64,000 nucleotides of DNA from Symbiodinium natans (GCA_905221605.1 CAJNDS010002680.1:1-64000), one strand, 5' to 3'. Counted from the first letter of the stretch, positions 12,530-24,871 are shown. A program made the numbers and translations. Notes: generated by a model not told the origin, from the letters alone.

Positions 12530-12890
12530 GCCCTAAACCCTAAACCCTAAACCCTAAACCCTAAACCCTAAACCCTAAACCCTAAACCCTAAACCCTAAA
12601 CCCTAAACCCTAAACCCTAAACCCTACACCCTAAACCCTAAAAACCCTAAACCCTAAACCCTAAACCCTAAAAACCCTAACCCTAAACCCTAAACCTAAA
12701 CCCAACCCTAAACCCTAACCCAAACCCTAACCCCCCCCCCCCCCCCAAAACAACCCAACACTTCTGAGTCCGAACATGGTGTGACGGAAGGACCAGCCGG
12801 ATGAGCCCGAGCCGAGCAGCGCCGAAAGGCCGGAGAGGTTTTAGAGGGTTTAGGGTTTAGGGTTTAGGGTTTAGGGTTTAGGGTTGAGGG
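12530..12890. repeat. CCCTAAA array, exon, TTTAGGG array
   Basis: About 200 bases of CCCTAAA heptamers (to 12735), the candidate exon at 12791-12828, then TTTAGGG heptamers to about 12886. A clear example of opposite-orientation arrays on either side of an exon. Confidence 0.93.
12791..12828 (+). CDS. Candidate micro-exon (acidic, Pro-rich)
   Basis: After a roughly 200-base CCCTAAA array and the acceptor acggaag|g the frame reads DQPDEPEPSSAE plus two bases, with an AG|GC donor. The two bases join the first base of the candidate at 13364 to give Arg, so phases agree. A TTTAGGG array follows directly. Confidence 0.5.
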
Positions 12891-13363
12891 CGGGCTTTTC
12901 CCCCCCCCCCCCCCCCCCCGCCCGTCACAAAGTGGGTTAAGGGTTTTATAGCCCTCAGCCCAAACCCAAAACCCTTGGACCTTAAACCCTCAACCCCACA
13001 CCCCGAGGCACACGCTCCACAAGCTCTGTGCCCCAAACCCCCGAACATGCACTCCCGCAGAGGCCCAAACACAGCGCACAGCCGAAGCCTAAGCTGTCCT
13101 AGACAGCCCAAAACCTCGAAGCGCACCTCCAAACCCGAAACTCCCAACCCTAGGAGTGTGGAGGTCAGGGTCTGGGGTTCTTGGGTTTCGGGCCCCGAAA
13201 TGCCACCCAAACCCCGAAACCCTAAACCCCGAAACCCTGCAGCCGACACCCTAAACCCCGAAACCCAATAGCCTAAACCCTAAACCCTAAACCCTAAACC
13301 CTAAACCCTAAACCCCGAAACTCTACACCCCACCGAACTCTCGAGCATCCTGGACTTTGCGAG

Positions 13364-13396
13364 GCCTGCGCTGGAGCCGACACAGGCGTCCAAGAG
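13364..13396 (+). CDS. Candidate micro-exon
   Basis: After ttgcgag|g one base completes Arg, then PALEPTQASK plus two bases up to an AG|GC donor at 13396; an alternative AG|GC donor lies at 13385. It is preceded by (CCCTAAA)n. It continues the Pro/Glu-rich composition of the previous candidate. Confidence 0.45.
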
Positions 13397-14031
13397 GCGC
13401 CTTTGTCCGTGAATTCTGGTGTTCATGAGGGTTTAGGTTTATGTTCAGGGTTTGAGGTGTAGTTTTAGGGTTCAGGGCTTGGGATTCGAATCTGAAACCC
13501 TGAGCCCTTAACCCCAAACCAAAAACCTAAACCCCAAACCCTAAACCAGGGCTTAGGGTTTAGCCTTAGGGCTTGGGGTCTAGGGTTGCAATCGTCACAA
13601 GACCTAGCGGTGGAGAGAGAGAGAGAGACCTACTGGCAATTACAGTCCGTCTGCAACCCTATGATTCCATGTAGCCATGTATGCGGGGTCTAAGCCCAAA
13701 GCAGTAGGCCAGGATATGCTGAAGATAGCGATGACCGTGCGCCCCCCCCCCTTTGTCTATGCATAGCCCCCGTGTTACAGCAGGATTCTCAGAAAGGAAT
13801 GATTGCACGAAGCCTCTCAAAGTCCTGAAGCTAACGGCACCTTCACACCTGATCTTTGGTTTGGGTTGCCTCGTCCGTGGGGCCGAGGTGGGTCGCGTCC
13901 CGTCAAAATAATTTTTGATCTACATTATATATATATATATGTATATATTATACATAGTCATACTCTATGGTCCCCAAAGGTTTAAGGTTCAGGGTTTAGG
14001 GTTTAGGGCCCTTCTGTCCGAAACGATGAAG

Positions 14032-14109
14032 GCCTCGCTGGAAGACGAGCATTGCAGCCAAATGGCCCACCTGACCTCAGCTGCTTTGACAGCTGGATGG
14101 GAGCTACAG
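14032..14109 (+). CDS. Candidate exon
   Basis: Twenty-six codons in phase 0 between gatgaag|g and a GT donor (cag|gttgta), reading ASLEDEHCSQMAHLTS then AALTAGWELQ. It has a mixed hydrophobic and charged composition typical of folded protein. No family is recognised. Confidence 0.5.
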
Positions 14110-17100
14110 GTTGTAAAACTAGGGATTTAGGGATATATTTCTAAGGATTCCAGGGATTGGATTCAAAATTATGCTTTTGGGGTTTAAGGGATTTACGGCT
14201 TTTTGAAGTTTTCAAGGGGTTGTTCAAAGGTTTTAGGAATGAGGGGTTTAAGTAAGACGCGCATGGCGTTGGCTCGTTTGTTGTCGAATTTTGGGGTATT
14301 GGCCTCTCAAGCAAAAGAGAAGGGTGGCTGATGCGGATCTGCACCCCCCCCCCCCCCCCCACGCATCGTGAGCACCAGTGGCTTCGGCCCCAGGGTACCC
14401 TAAGCCCTCAGTAAGGCTTCATTATGAAGGGGTTGGTGCGCTGCAGGAACAGCCACCATTGAACAAAATCAAAGCGTGTGAAGGAGATCATGCCACAGTT
14501 TTCCGCTGTCATTGCAGAGGGTGGGACCTTAGCATGCTGGCACATGGAAGCCAGGGTCCGGCAGAGATGGAGGTCCAAAATGTTTACAGCTTTTTGGGGG
14601 GAGGGGGTGATCGGCAGCACTCCACAGCCGACTTACCAGACCCGAATCCCTGAGCTCAGCTTCACTCGCTTGTGCCATTGGTGGTTTAGGGTTTAGGGCT
14701 CGTTGTTGTTGGTGCGTGTTATAATTTTGTTATAATTTTAATGCTATGGTTCCTTTGACAGCTGGGTAAGTAGATGTGTAGAATATCTGTACATGTGTTG
14801 GGCATCCTTTTGTGAGTAGAAACAAACAGAACCCTACCTCATGCGTGCAGGGTCACAGGGTCATAGGCCAGTCATAGGTGGTAATTCAGATGGTGCGTTA
14901 GCAACTCATAGCTCTTCGGGGTGAAAGGCTCCATCGTGTCCCAGATCCGAATTCTCCCGAAAGTTTCAGCTACCCTAAACCCTAAACCCTAAACCCTAAA
15001 CCCTAAACCCTAAACCCTAAACCCTAAACCCTAAACCCTAAACCCTAAACCCCAAGCCCTTTCGCAAGTTGGCTGTGTGGCTGAGCGATCAAAGCAGCAG
15101 CGCGCGCTCCGACAAAAGCCGACGGGCTCTCCGCACGACTCGCGCTGCACAGAGATCATCATAGCAAATGACTATATCCCCCTTGGGAATTATTTTGTAT
15201 TGTTTATATAAAACCCAAGAGGACATTAGAAGCAATATTTTTATTCAGGTTCTAAGGGGAGTCTAGAGAGATCATCATAGCAAATGAAAGCCTAATCCCA
15301 ACCCTAAGCCCCAGGGCATTTTTTTGCACCCTAAACCCTAAACGGTTCATGGTACCATGTCTATGTACTTCTCTTGAACAGAAACCTTAAAGGGCCCAGA
15401 AAGTTGATGAAGCCCTACCGGGGCTCACCCGGACCCCTTGGATTTCAGATCTCCCTTTCGGTTTCAGGTAAGCTCCACTGGCCTCCACGCCCGAACCCCC
15501 CCTGTTTTGACCCTAAAACCGCTTTAGGGTTTAGGGTTTAGGGTTTAGGGTTTAGGGTTTAGGGTTTAGGGTTTAGGGTTTAGGGTTTAGGGTTTAGGGT
15601 TTAGCTACGTCCTCCCCCTAGCACCAAGGATGGCTCTGCTTGCCTTTCGAAGAGCCATCTCAGGATCCTAGATCATCCCAGAAGCCTAAGCCCGAAACCC
15701 CAACTCACCGGTAGAGAATCAAGTAGATGTTCTGGGGATTTTGGTGTACCTGATTCCCTCGTACCCTACCAAGAGCCTGTAAGTTCAGGCCGAAGCCCTA
15801 AACCCTTTCTCCTGGCATGTAACGCGCGCGCGCGCCGTTCCCAAGCTTACGACATAGGCCAAGCCACGCCCTTCATCCTGAGCTTGGCAGCTGCAATTGC
15901 AAGGCTTATAAGTCTTATGAGTTTGAGGATTCCGAGCTGAGACGACCTTCGAAAACTTCACAAGCCACCAAGATCTTGGTTTTCGGAAGAACCTCGGCTG
16001 CCCTCCACGACAGAAAACAGGCGACCCTACAACTCAGCCTAGTCCCCACCCAGACCCATGTCGAGCCCTACCCACTTAGTAGCTGAGTAAGCCCAGTAAC
16101 CCAAGGCCCGAAGAACCTGCCCAAACCCCCTGCTGCGCCAGGTTTCGGGTTTCGGGTTTGGAGTTTAGGAACCCTGGAGACGCCATGGGCCAGAGCTCCG
16201 GCATCGCGGCGACTGCGGTGCTGGCCCGGCTACGGGGGCAGGACTGGAATTTCTAGGTTGCTAGGACCCGGAGTAGGCCCTTATTCCCCTTTCTAGGGTT
16301 TAGGTTCCCTTATAATTATAAACCCCTTTAAAACCAAAAGGGGCACCCTTTGCCCTAAACCCGTAGGAAGCCCCAGAACTTGAACCGTTGGAGTCCTTAA
16401 ACCTGTTTGGAAAGTCAGCTCTCTCAATCAGAGTCCTGTTCGGGTTTCAGGGGGTTGCAATGGGCGGGGTACCCTTCTAAGGGAGTCCTAGAATAAGGGC
16501 TCTCGTGCTTTGGGGTCCATAGGCAGGGGTCCTCCCCATCTGGGAAAATGCCCTCAGAGGTCCCAGTGCTCTCCGGAATTCAGGATGTCAATTGACCTGC
16601 TTAGGGTTTTTCGATGTCTTTAGGGTTTAGTAAGGCCAAGAGGTCTCCAAGTCTAGCCCGAATAGCCCTGTAAATCGTACCTACTTTGGTCTTTTGGGAG
16701 CTGGGGACTCGGAAGTCCTGGCCTTGCAAACTGACTCTGGCACTGCTGCCCTTCGCCATCTTAGAGGAGGACGATGTTGGTACCATTCTTTGGGAGACTC
16801 ACGAGATGCAGCAAAGAGAAGCACCGCGCCCGTATCACCTTCGCATTCGCGGCACAACAAGCTGCTTCATGACACGTCGCAGACGCTGTGCAGAAGCTAC
16901 CCTAAACCCTAAACCCTAAAACCCTAAAACCCTAATTAAACCCTAAACCCTAAGCCAACCCTGTGTGCTGTGCCAGAGCCCTAAGGTCCCTTAAGCCCAA
17001 AGGCGCAGCCTAGCCCCAAAGAAGCCCAACACCCACAAGGAAGGCACCCCTAATGCAACCCCGTCAACCGAGGCTTAGGGTCTGGGGCTCGGATTTTGCT

Positions 17101-18659
17101 AGTTTAGGGTTAAGGGTTTAGGAATTCTCGGGCTGATGGGCTTGTAGGGTTTTTAAGGGGCTCTAGGATTTGTTTGCTTTCAGGGCCTAGGGCTTAGAGA
17201 TCTTTTCGCAGTGCTAGTATGGACAAAGTTGCGGAGCCCTGAACTCTAAACCTCCAAAAGCTTAAAAGCCCTAAACCCTGCAAAGAGAAAAAAAAAACGA
17301 TAGATTGTGTAAATGCCCTCAGATCCTAAACCCTAAACCCGAAATCTTACCTGAGTCTCCAAGATAGTCTCCTTATAAGAACGCCCCACAACACGGAGCC
17401 CTAATTTCGAAAGCCCCCAACCTTACATGCTCAAATGTAAGTCTAAACCTTAAAGCCCTTGACCCTAAACCACTTAGTTGGCTGCGTAGGGTTGCCAGAG
17501 GCCTTCACACCCAGCGTACCCCTTTTTCCAGTGAGAAGTTACTCATGCCGAGGTCCCTTATAGCGGGGGTGGGGTGTAGGGATCCGGCTTTGGGGGATCA
17601 GGGCTTGGGGGTTTGAGATGGGGCTGCCACTTTGGGGCATGTGGACGTTTTGTCGACTTTCTGCACGGGCCCCTAGAAGAGACCCCTGCATAACCCAGCA
17701 CCTATGTTAGAAACATGGTTCATGCTGTTACTCTTATTGGTGAGTGTTTAGCTGGTTCCTTATAAATCTTGGTGAGTGAATCTGGGTGCCCTTCTGGGGA
17801 TAGTATAAGAAAGTCCTACCTCGCAAACCCTAAACCCAAAACGTATGGTCAAGCCAATCGCTCTGTGTAGCCCTCCTTTTACATAGCGCTTAAACTGCAC
17901 CGTTTAGGGTTTGGGTTGTTGGGGTCTTGGGGTTTGCTGTGTGGGGTTTGATGGTTTTATGTTCGTGTCTCAGGCTTGAAGGGTTTCATGTTTATGGTTG
18001 CTTGATGATGTAGGGCTCTATGGATGTAGGCGTTCAGGGGTTTGGTGTGTGGTTTTGTTTTGGTTTGGTGCGTTTGGGCTTCGCTAATTGGATTTGCTAC
18101 ATTGCTTAATTGAGGCTTAATGTGGCGGGGAGTTTGTGAATATGGTTCAGTCCTTTATTGTAGCGACTCGAGACATGAAGCGAAATCCTCGCTCCTCGCT
18201 CTCTCGAGTGTGCCCATGCCAATCGATACAACACCCCAAGTCCGGAAAACCACAGTCTGTGTCTGAGCTGAAAGGCCTCAGAAGCCTATTTCTGAGCCCT
18301 AAACCCTAAGCCCTCTTGGTTCAAGGATCCTGACTTTCTTAAAAAAACGTGCTGGCATGCTACAGTTGAGTCGACCTGCTGCGTTGGCTCCGAAACGCCG
18401 GCAGGAGACCGACGATGACTGCTGCACCGTGGCCGCTGGGTTGCATTAGGGGATTGGTGGGGTGGGGCGGGGATCCCAGAGTCAATGTCAATGTCGTTCG
18501 TACATTCCCACAACCCCCAAAATCCTGCTCTAAGCCCTAAGCCCCAAGCCCCAAGCCCCAAACCCAACCCCAAACCCCAAACCCGACCTAAACCCTAAGC
18601 CCCCTAAAGGTGGTGGAGGGGAGGCGAAGGGGGGAGGGGGTGGGGGGAGGGGCGCCTAG
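14110..18659. other. Long stretch without a confident exon
   Basis: Contains CCCTAAA (14974-15052) and TTTAGGG (15521-15604) arrays, unique islands near 14400-14620, 15062-15150, 16185-16250 and 16690-16900 with ambiguous frames, a 21-base direct repeat around a 95-base insert (15151-15287), and a copy of a dispersed element (16254-16370). Confidence 0.5.
16254..16370. mobile_element. Dispersed element, family 2
   Basis: Begins ctaggacccggagtaggccc and contains aaccaaaaggggcaccctt. Related copies lie at 27988-28103 and 60598-60712, where the sequence ends tcctaggt. No coding capacity. Confidence 0.7.
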
Positions 18660-18719
18660 GACAAGCGCAGAGAAAAGCCCGAGCCGCTCAAGAACACGCG
18701 CGTCGTGACCCGCTTCGAG
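18660..18719 (+). CDS. Candidate exon (basic)
   Basis: Twenty codons in phase 0 between gcgcctag|g and a GT donor (gag|gttcgg), reading DKRREKPEPLKNTRVVTRFE. The borders match the AG|G acceptor rule and the Lys/Arg/Pro composition matches upstream candidates. Confidence 0.5.
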
Positions 18720-19164
18720 GTTCGGAGAGCATCTTCTCCCGAGCACTTTTTGTTTGGGGGGCGGGGGTTCGGGGCCGGGGGTCTAGGGACTTTAGGGGTT
18801 TGGGTTAGGGCGTGCAGAATTTAAGGTGTATGGCTCAGGGCCCGAGACCTAACTTTGCCATCGCAGGGGAATGAAGGGCCATGCATCAAGTTTCCCGGGT
18901 TGAGGGATTGCAGTGTTTAGGGACGAGGCTTTTGTAAAGTCAGGGTTGAAGGCTGAGGGTTTCGGATTTCGGATGCCTCCCCGTCGGAGGGATTCCGAAC
19001 ACTTGTGCAAGGTTTCGGTATGCCGAAATCCTCAACCTAGGGAACATCCTACCCGTGGGAGTCGAAAGGCAGTGCTACAGCATCCCCACAAGAACACCAC
19101 ACGTATGATCCGGGCTCCTGGGCCCTTACCCGCCCCCCCCCTCCGCCGGTACCTTGTCAGGTTC

Positions 19165-19232
19165 GCCATCCTCGTAACTGTCGCCACTTGTGGAGCCTCG
19201 TTCCAACAGTGCCGACAGTTACGAGGATTGGC
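19165..19232. repeat. Inverted repeat of about 19 bases
   Basis: gccatcctcgtaactgtcg at the left and cgacagttacgaggattggc at the right, one base different, with a 29-base loop. Could be a small palindromic element or a hairpin. Confidence 0.75.
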
Positions 19233-20834
19233 CACCCCCTAACCCATAAACCAACCCTATGCCCCAAACCTCTAAGTTGCCGACCAGGGATCATCGATAC
19301 ACTCGCCCAGATTGCATATGGAACCCTATAATCTTCCCTCACCAACAGCAGGGGTATGCACCCCGCTTCAAATGCCTCATCTAAAGGGCAGCGATGGCGT
19401 GGAGTCCGTCTTCGAGATGACCTTCGTTGTGGCAGCTTGGCACCAACCCTAAACCCCCAAAGTCTTTGCTGGGTTGGCTTGCAGGTTCATTGGTAGCTTG
19501 AGAATTTGCGGGTTCAGTATTAAGCAAGGTTATGAGTACCTCAAGGCTCCTTAGTTGTGTACCCACACTTACCCCACTGTCTAACTCTCCATGAACCGAA
19601 ACCTAGACCCTACTAAACCCTAAACCGTAAACCCACGAAGCCCCAAGCCCCTCACTTCCCCCAGATCATCGGTGCAAGACGTAGAGCAGAGAGGGGGAAG
19701 CCGTGGGGTTTAGAGTTTTCGGTTCAGGGTTTATGGTTTTAGGGTTTAGGGCTACTTACTAAGCCAACAGATGAGTTCAGCCTTTTGGGGCGTCCCCATA
19801 CTAAAGTTCAGACTTTAGCTTCCCTGGTTGTCGGAGCGGGACCCCTAACGCCCTAACTCCAAAAGCTGAACCTCAGAATCGAGGCGCTACCCCCTGAGCT
19901 GGAGGCTTAAAAACACCATGCCGAGCATCCTGCCCTGCTGTCGTAGCATAGCACCCGCAGCTAGAAGCGAGGGTCCAAATCGCACCGGGAATGGTCAAAG
20001 TTTAGACTTCTCCTCCATGGGCTGCACGCCACCAAGCCAGGCAGAAGGCGCAACGGCCACGTGGTGCGCGGCCCAGTCTCTTCTCTCTTTTTGCTGTTTA
20101 GGGTTTAGGGTTTAGGGTGTAGGGTGTAGGGTTTAGGGTTTAGGGTTTAGGGTTTAGGGCCAGATGAACCTGAAGAGGGCGATCTAGGCTCATACCTTCA
20201 GGCGGGTCATAGTAGCACAGGGTAGATGATGCCGATTTCAGGGTTCATGTGGTCTCCCAGGTTCAAGTCAGCTCTACGAATGGGGTCCCATACAACCCCC
20301 ACCCATACACGAGTGTTGACTGTTCACGGGTCCCATTTCTTCCCGGCCTTTGCTAAGGGTACCGGGTTTTTATCCCACAGGTGTAAAGAGTGTACCGTGT
20401 CTATAGGGTTTATGCGTTAGAAGAGATAAATTGCCTAAAGGGTAGAACATGTTTAAAAAGGGCCAGAAAGGTTAAAAGGATCAACAGGTGTTATGGAGTT
20501 TACAGGGCATGTAATGCTTGGGTGGTCCTCTACGACCCCCACCTTCAGCACCACATACTCTGCCCGTGTCTCTGTTTACCAGTCTTCAAGCACCTTTTTG
20601 TTCAAACCCTAAACACTGAACCCCCTCGGGTGTTGAAGATGAGAACAAGTAGAGGGCTCTAGGTAATCCGGATGCCTTTCTGAACTCCCTCCGAAAAGCC
20701 CGTTGCGAAACATCCACCCCAAAACCCCAAACTAAGCCCTGAATCTTCAACTGGAACCCTCAACCCGAACTCCCTAGACCCCTGAACCCGCAGCCCAAAA
20801 AAACCTAAACGCACAGAGTCTCCCCGGTGACGAG

Positions 20835-20880
20835 GCTGCTGCAGGAGCTCCAGGCCAAGTTGGCGGAGGAGCGCCCAGAG
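20835..20880 (+). CDS. Candidate exon (coiled-coil-like)
   Basis: After gacgag|g one base completes a codon, then LLQELQAKLAEERPE, with an AG|GC donor (gag|gctggg). The heptad-like Leu spacing suggests a coiled coil. A G-run follows immediately. Confidence 0.5.
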
Positions 20881-21114
20881 GCTGGGTCGGGGAGGGGGGG
20901 GGGGGGGGGGGGGGCGGTTGGGCCCCTTGAGCCCCTACTGCGTGATATTAAGCGCAACTTAGGGTTTAGGTCTTTTTCGGGGCACGTGAAGCAAGACACA
21001 CAACGAGGAATGAGCCTCTGGGCTCGAGAGCGCAAGAAAGTTCACAGAAATCACTTGCACACGAAGGAAGGATCGGTTGAACCTTAAGCTCAGCTCCCTT
21101 GCAATCCCAGGAGA

Positions 21115-21291
21115 ATGCTGATCAAACCCAGTGCCATTGCATCAAACCCAGTGCCATTGCACCAGCGCAACTGTCGAAGCACGCGATTGCCAGAGCTCAA
21201 GATCAGGCCAAGGCATCCTGCAAGTGCTCTGGAAAGGAAACCCGCTTCACCATCAACCTTCTCGACAGTCACTGCTCATTCACTCGGTATT
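21115..21291 (+). CDS. Candidate exon or open segment of unknown function
   Basis: After aatcccag|g the frame runs 59 codons before TAA and includes QLSKHAIARAQDQAKASCKC. AG|GC donors inside (cag|gccaag, aag|gcatcc) suggest the true exon may end near 21211. A perfect 20-base tandem duplication (21121-21160) lies in it. No homology is recognised. Confidence 0.35.
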
Positions 21292-22050
21292 AAGGATGCC
21301 AGGATCACATACGGCGTAGTGCTCAGTTACAGGAGGGTTGCGGGACACCTGGACCCTAAACTGCGCCAACAAATCGGTGACCCCGGCTCTGAAGCCGGTC
21401 AGCTCATCCCCCTAACAGCTTCCGCAATGCACCCCCCTAGCTATGGCCCTGCTTCTTTCCAAACTTACGGGGTTTGTACAAGCCAACTCCCAAATCTCGA
21501 AAGCGCTTAAACCGCGAACGAACCCGAACAGACCTCAAAAACCCCTGGACCCCTAGACCCTCAACCCCCTCAACCCTCAGCAACTAACCCCTGAGGCCCC
21601 CCAAACCCACAAACCCTAAACCCTAAACCCCTGAAACTCTACGCCGCGAGGCACCACGCGTGATCGGGCTCAAGGCCTGTGATTGTGAGGGCCGTTTTTC
21701 CGTTTTTTTTCGGAGTTTGCGCCTGAGGGTATTTTGGGGTTTAGGGTTTAGGGTTTAGGGTTTAGGGTTTAGGGTCTACAGAGGTCTTCTTCTTAAAGCT
21801 AGCTTTGGGGTTCTGCGTTCCTTGATAAGGCCTATTCAGAAGCAGTCATCAACGACCCCTTTTCATAACCTGGGACCTGGGTGGGACAGGCTTTGTTTCT
21901 GGGCTGACGGACACTTTGACTTGTGGCCAGTTGGGAGGATTGAGCTGCTCTTCGCAGGGCTGTTCGGGTCTAGCGCTCGTGGTGCGACATTTTGGCTCGC
22001 TGCTTGAACTGCAAAAGGGTTATAGCTGGGCGGGGCACCCGAACCCCCGA

Positions 22051-22142
22051 ACCTACCCTTATACTAACAGTCCTTAGTAGGGAGTATACTTGAGGTACTA
22101 TCATCCCTATAAAGGACTGGTGGTACAAGGGGGGAACATCCC
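22051..22142. mobile_element. Palindromic element, family 1
   Basis: Carries cccttatactaacagtcctta and, on the right, aaggactggtggtacaag then ggggaacatccc. The left terminus is degraded. Confidence 0.75.
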
Positions 22143-22504
22143 AACCTCTGGGGGGCTTGAGAGGGTTCAGAGATCGGCTTGCTCGTGGTGGCGGTATCAA
22201 AGACCATCCCTCCTATGCCTGCCCCCGCAAACCCTCAATCCGAATTTATCCCTGAACCCTAAACCCCAAGAGTTTAGGGTTTAGGGTTTAGGGGTTTAGG
22301 GTTTAGGGTTTAGGGTTTAGGGTTTAGGGTTTAGGAACCCTAGCACAGCAAGCGAGCGAGGTTCTCAGAACTGCCCAGCACGAGGCCACCACGATGGGGG
22401 GGAGGGGGGTGGCGGTGAGACTTCCTTCAGGGGCTAGTTCTCAATCCTCCTCACTCCGGACTTCGGAATCCCCACCCGAAGGAGGCTTAGGGACGCTTTT
22501 CTTC

Positions 22505-22616
22505 TTGAAGGGTTCTGAAGTGTGGGCTCCTTGGGATTTATAGTAAGGTGTACATGGGGTGTATTCAGGTTCCGTAATCAAGGGGCACATATTAGGAGAC
22601 CATGTCACTACCCTAA
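22505..22616. mobile_element. Family 3 element, degraded
   Basis: Shares the interior and the right end (agaccatgtcactaccctaag) with the copy at 38655; the left terminus is not found. Confidence 0.6.
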
Positions 22617-22779
22617 GATCAAAGCCCAGGAAACTTCCCTGTAATACCTCAACGATCCGAGCATGACTAAGGACTTCTTGGAGGTTCTGGGGCGAATCCC
22701 CTCCACAAATTCGCATGAACCCCAAAAGCCAAAACCCAGCTTGCTTTCCGTCATTTTGTTTCCTCTCCTCCCTAAGCCT

Positions 22780-23225
22780 TAAACCCTACACCCTAAACCC
22801 CTAGACCCTTAAACTCTGAACCCTAAAGCCTAAACCCTAGACCCTAAACCCAAGAACCCTAAACCCAAGAACCCTAAACCCCAAACCCCAAACCCCAAAC
22901 CCTAAACCCTAAACCCCAAACCCTAAACCCTAAACCCTAAACCCAAAACCCAAGCTGCCTGAGCTGCCAAAGCTCCCGGTCGACGGAGGCGCAGGCGCTG
23001 AACCCGTCCGCGGTCGCTGCGGCCGCAGCGAGCTCAGAGTCCCTCCTCGGGCTCTGCATGTACTTCTGATTTAGGGTTTAGGGTTTAGGGGTTAGGGTTT
23101 AGGGTTTAGGCTTTAGGTTTAGGGTTTAGGGTTTAGGGTTTAGGGTTTAGGGTTTAGGGTTTAGGGTTTAGGGTTTAGGGTTTAGGGTTTAGGTTTAGGG
23201 TTTAGGGTTTAGGGGGTTTAGGGTA
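22780..23225. repeat. CCCTAAA array, candidate exon, TTTAGGG array
   Basis: CCCTAAA/CCCCAAA units to 22952, the Ala-rich candidate exon, then about 20 TTTAGGG units from 23071. Confidence 0.93.
22995..23067 (+). CDS. Candidate exon (Ala-rich)
   Basis: After gcgcag|g (or six bases earlier at 22989) the frame reads ALNPSAVAAAAASSE then SLLGLCMYF before TGA. It is flanked by a CCCTAAA array upstream and a TTTAGGG array downstream, the pattern found at kinase exons. The 3' border is not clear. Confidence 0.35.
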
Positions 23226-23421
23226 TAGGGCAGAGGGTTAGAGGGTATATGGTCACCCCACCCCCCCCCGCCCTTCTGTGGTGTGGTTGTGGGTCTGGTT
23301 TTCGGCCTGTTGGTTTTGGGTTTTTGGGGCTTGGGGTTGAGGGCTTAGCGTTTCAGGGCTTGGGGTTTGAGGGTTTAGGGTGTTAGGGTGTCAGGCATCG
23401 TCCCACATGCATTCTTTCTGG

Positions 23422-23455
23422 TGAGGGCAGGCCTCACCTCGGCCCTGTCCACGGC
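23422..23455 (+). CDS. Candidate micro-exon
   Basis: After gagggcag|g two bases complete a codon, then LTSALSTAVLE plus one base at an AG|GC donor (gaag|gcaaag). The frame stays open through GKARALDLQLASRV to 23537. The composition is helical. The function is unknown. Confidence 0.35.
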
Positions 23456-23566
23456 CGTGCTGGAAGGCAAAGCCCGCGCTTTGGACTTGCAGTTGGCCAG
23501 CCGTGTGGCGGCGGGGGCACTGCGGGAGACGCCTTAGTCAGTGCCCTGACTACAACGTTTCTGATG

Positions 23567-23791
23567 CAGACCAAGAAAGCCCTTGCAAGGCCCGGGACCG
23601 CGCGACACATCGACGACCTTGAGGGTGTGTCCCAGGCCCTCCTGCGGCATCTCGTGAAGCACCTGCGCAAGAGCAAGCTGGGACACCTCGACCGAGAAGC
23701 CCCGAAAGCTGTCCCTGAAGCATCTGCATCGAGCCAAGCTACGCTCCGTGCCCGTGCTGCGCAAGGCATCTTGCCCGGCTTGAAGGCTTGA
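23567..23791 (+). CDS. Open coding-like segment, unknown
   Basis: From tgatgcag|acc the frame reads 74 codons to TGA, including RHIDDLEGVSQALLRHLVKH and LREA-type helical sequence. It is GC-rich and free of telomere-like repeats, unlike the surrounding introns. A minus-strand frame is also open, so the strand is inferred from context. Inner AG|G and AG|GC sites may split it into smaller exons. Confidence 0.35.
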   Translation, partial: QTKKALARPGTARHIDDLEGVSQALLRHLVKHLRKSKLGHLDREAPKAVPEASASSQATLRARAAQGILPGLKA

Positions 23792-24826
23792 AGCCGGGTC
23801 GAAGAGCAAATACGCCACCCTCATGTTTCATGGACTTCAGGTCTCCAGCCCACGGCCCAAAACCTTGATCCGAAGATACAAAACCGTAAGCCCTATGACC
23901 CTTAAAACCCTAAACCCCTAGCCAAAAACCTTAAACGGTCAAGATGTATGAGCTAGATTTTGTTCATTGTTGGGTTTGCAATGGAGGGCCTTATCGCTTC
24001 AGCCTGTCTTGTTGAAGGCCCGAAGCTTCAAGCTGTGTTAGGCTTTAGGGCTTCTGGTTTTGGGCTCAAGGTTCTAGGGTGTAGGATTGGGTTCTCGTGC
24101 TTATCGGTTATTCCAGTCTGGGCCAAGGAACTGATGGTTGATAAGAACAAAATCTGCCTGACCACAAATTGCCCGTTAAGCTATCATTCTCCATTAAGTC
24201 CTTGCAGGAACTGTAGGGGTTGTTAGGGCTGCATTAGGGTCAAAGTCTTGGGGCGTGGGATTTAGGGTTTTATGGCCTCAGGGTTTGGGCTTTTAAGTGG
24301 TTTAGGGGGAGTTAGGGGGGTTTAGGGGGGTTTAGGGGGGGTTTAGGGGGGTTTAGGGGGGTTTAGGAGGGCTTGAGAGCTTGACGGATGCCATGAACAC
24401 ATTTGAACTCTTAAAGGGTCCCAGAACAGTCAACGAAGGCTCCCAAAAACACTCCTTACCTCCCCATGAACCCTCTCGCTTATGGACCCTATAAGGTGAG
24501 GTTTAGCATTTAGGGTCCAAGGTTCGGCTGAGGGTTAGGGAGTTTGCGCCATAAGGTTTTTGGTTTAAGCTTCAGAGGGTGTCGGTTTAGGGTTTAGGGT
24601 TTCAGTTTGCCGGTCTCAGGCTGAGGGTTTCGGGTTTAGGAATTCGGGTTCAGGGTTCTGGGTTTGAACCTCCAACCCTAAGCCAAGCCCGAAACCCTCA
24701 ACACCTAGCTGCATCTTAACTTCCTTATGTTTTTTAGGGGGTGTGGAGTTGAACCCCGAACCCTAACCCTAAACCCTAAACCCTAAACCCCTAATCCCCG
24801 AAACCCTGAAAGCCTTTCGTTCCTAG

Positions 24827-24871
24827 GCCTGCGGCGCGCTCTGCGCGGGCGAAGCACTGACGGCACGGCAG
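24827..24871 (+). CDS. Candidate micro-exon
   Basis: Fifteen codons ACGALCAGEALTARQ in phase 0 between ttcctag|g and an AG|GC donor (cag|gcgctg). It is preceded by CCCTAAACCC repeats. It joins the candidate at 25097 in phase. Confidence 0.5.

Noticed and set aside
15062-15150. tRNA-like box A (tggctgagcgatcaaagc)
   Set aside because: No GGTTCGAATCC-type box B within 100 bases and no acceptor stem closes; better explained as chance or part of an exon.
21985-22010. Possible spliced-leader relict (attttggctc)
   Set aside because: Only ten bases match the dinoflagellate spliced leader and the flanks differ.
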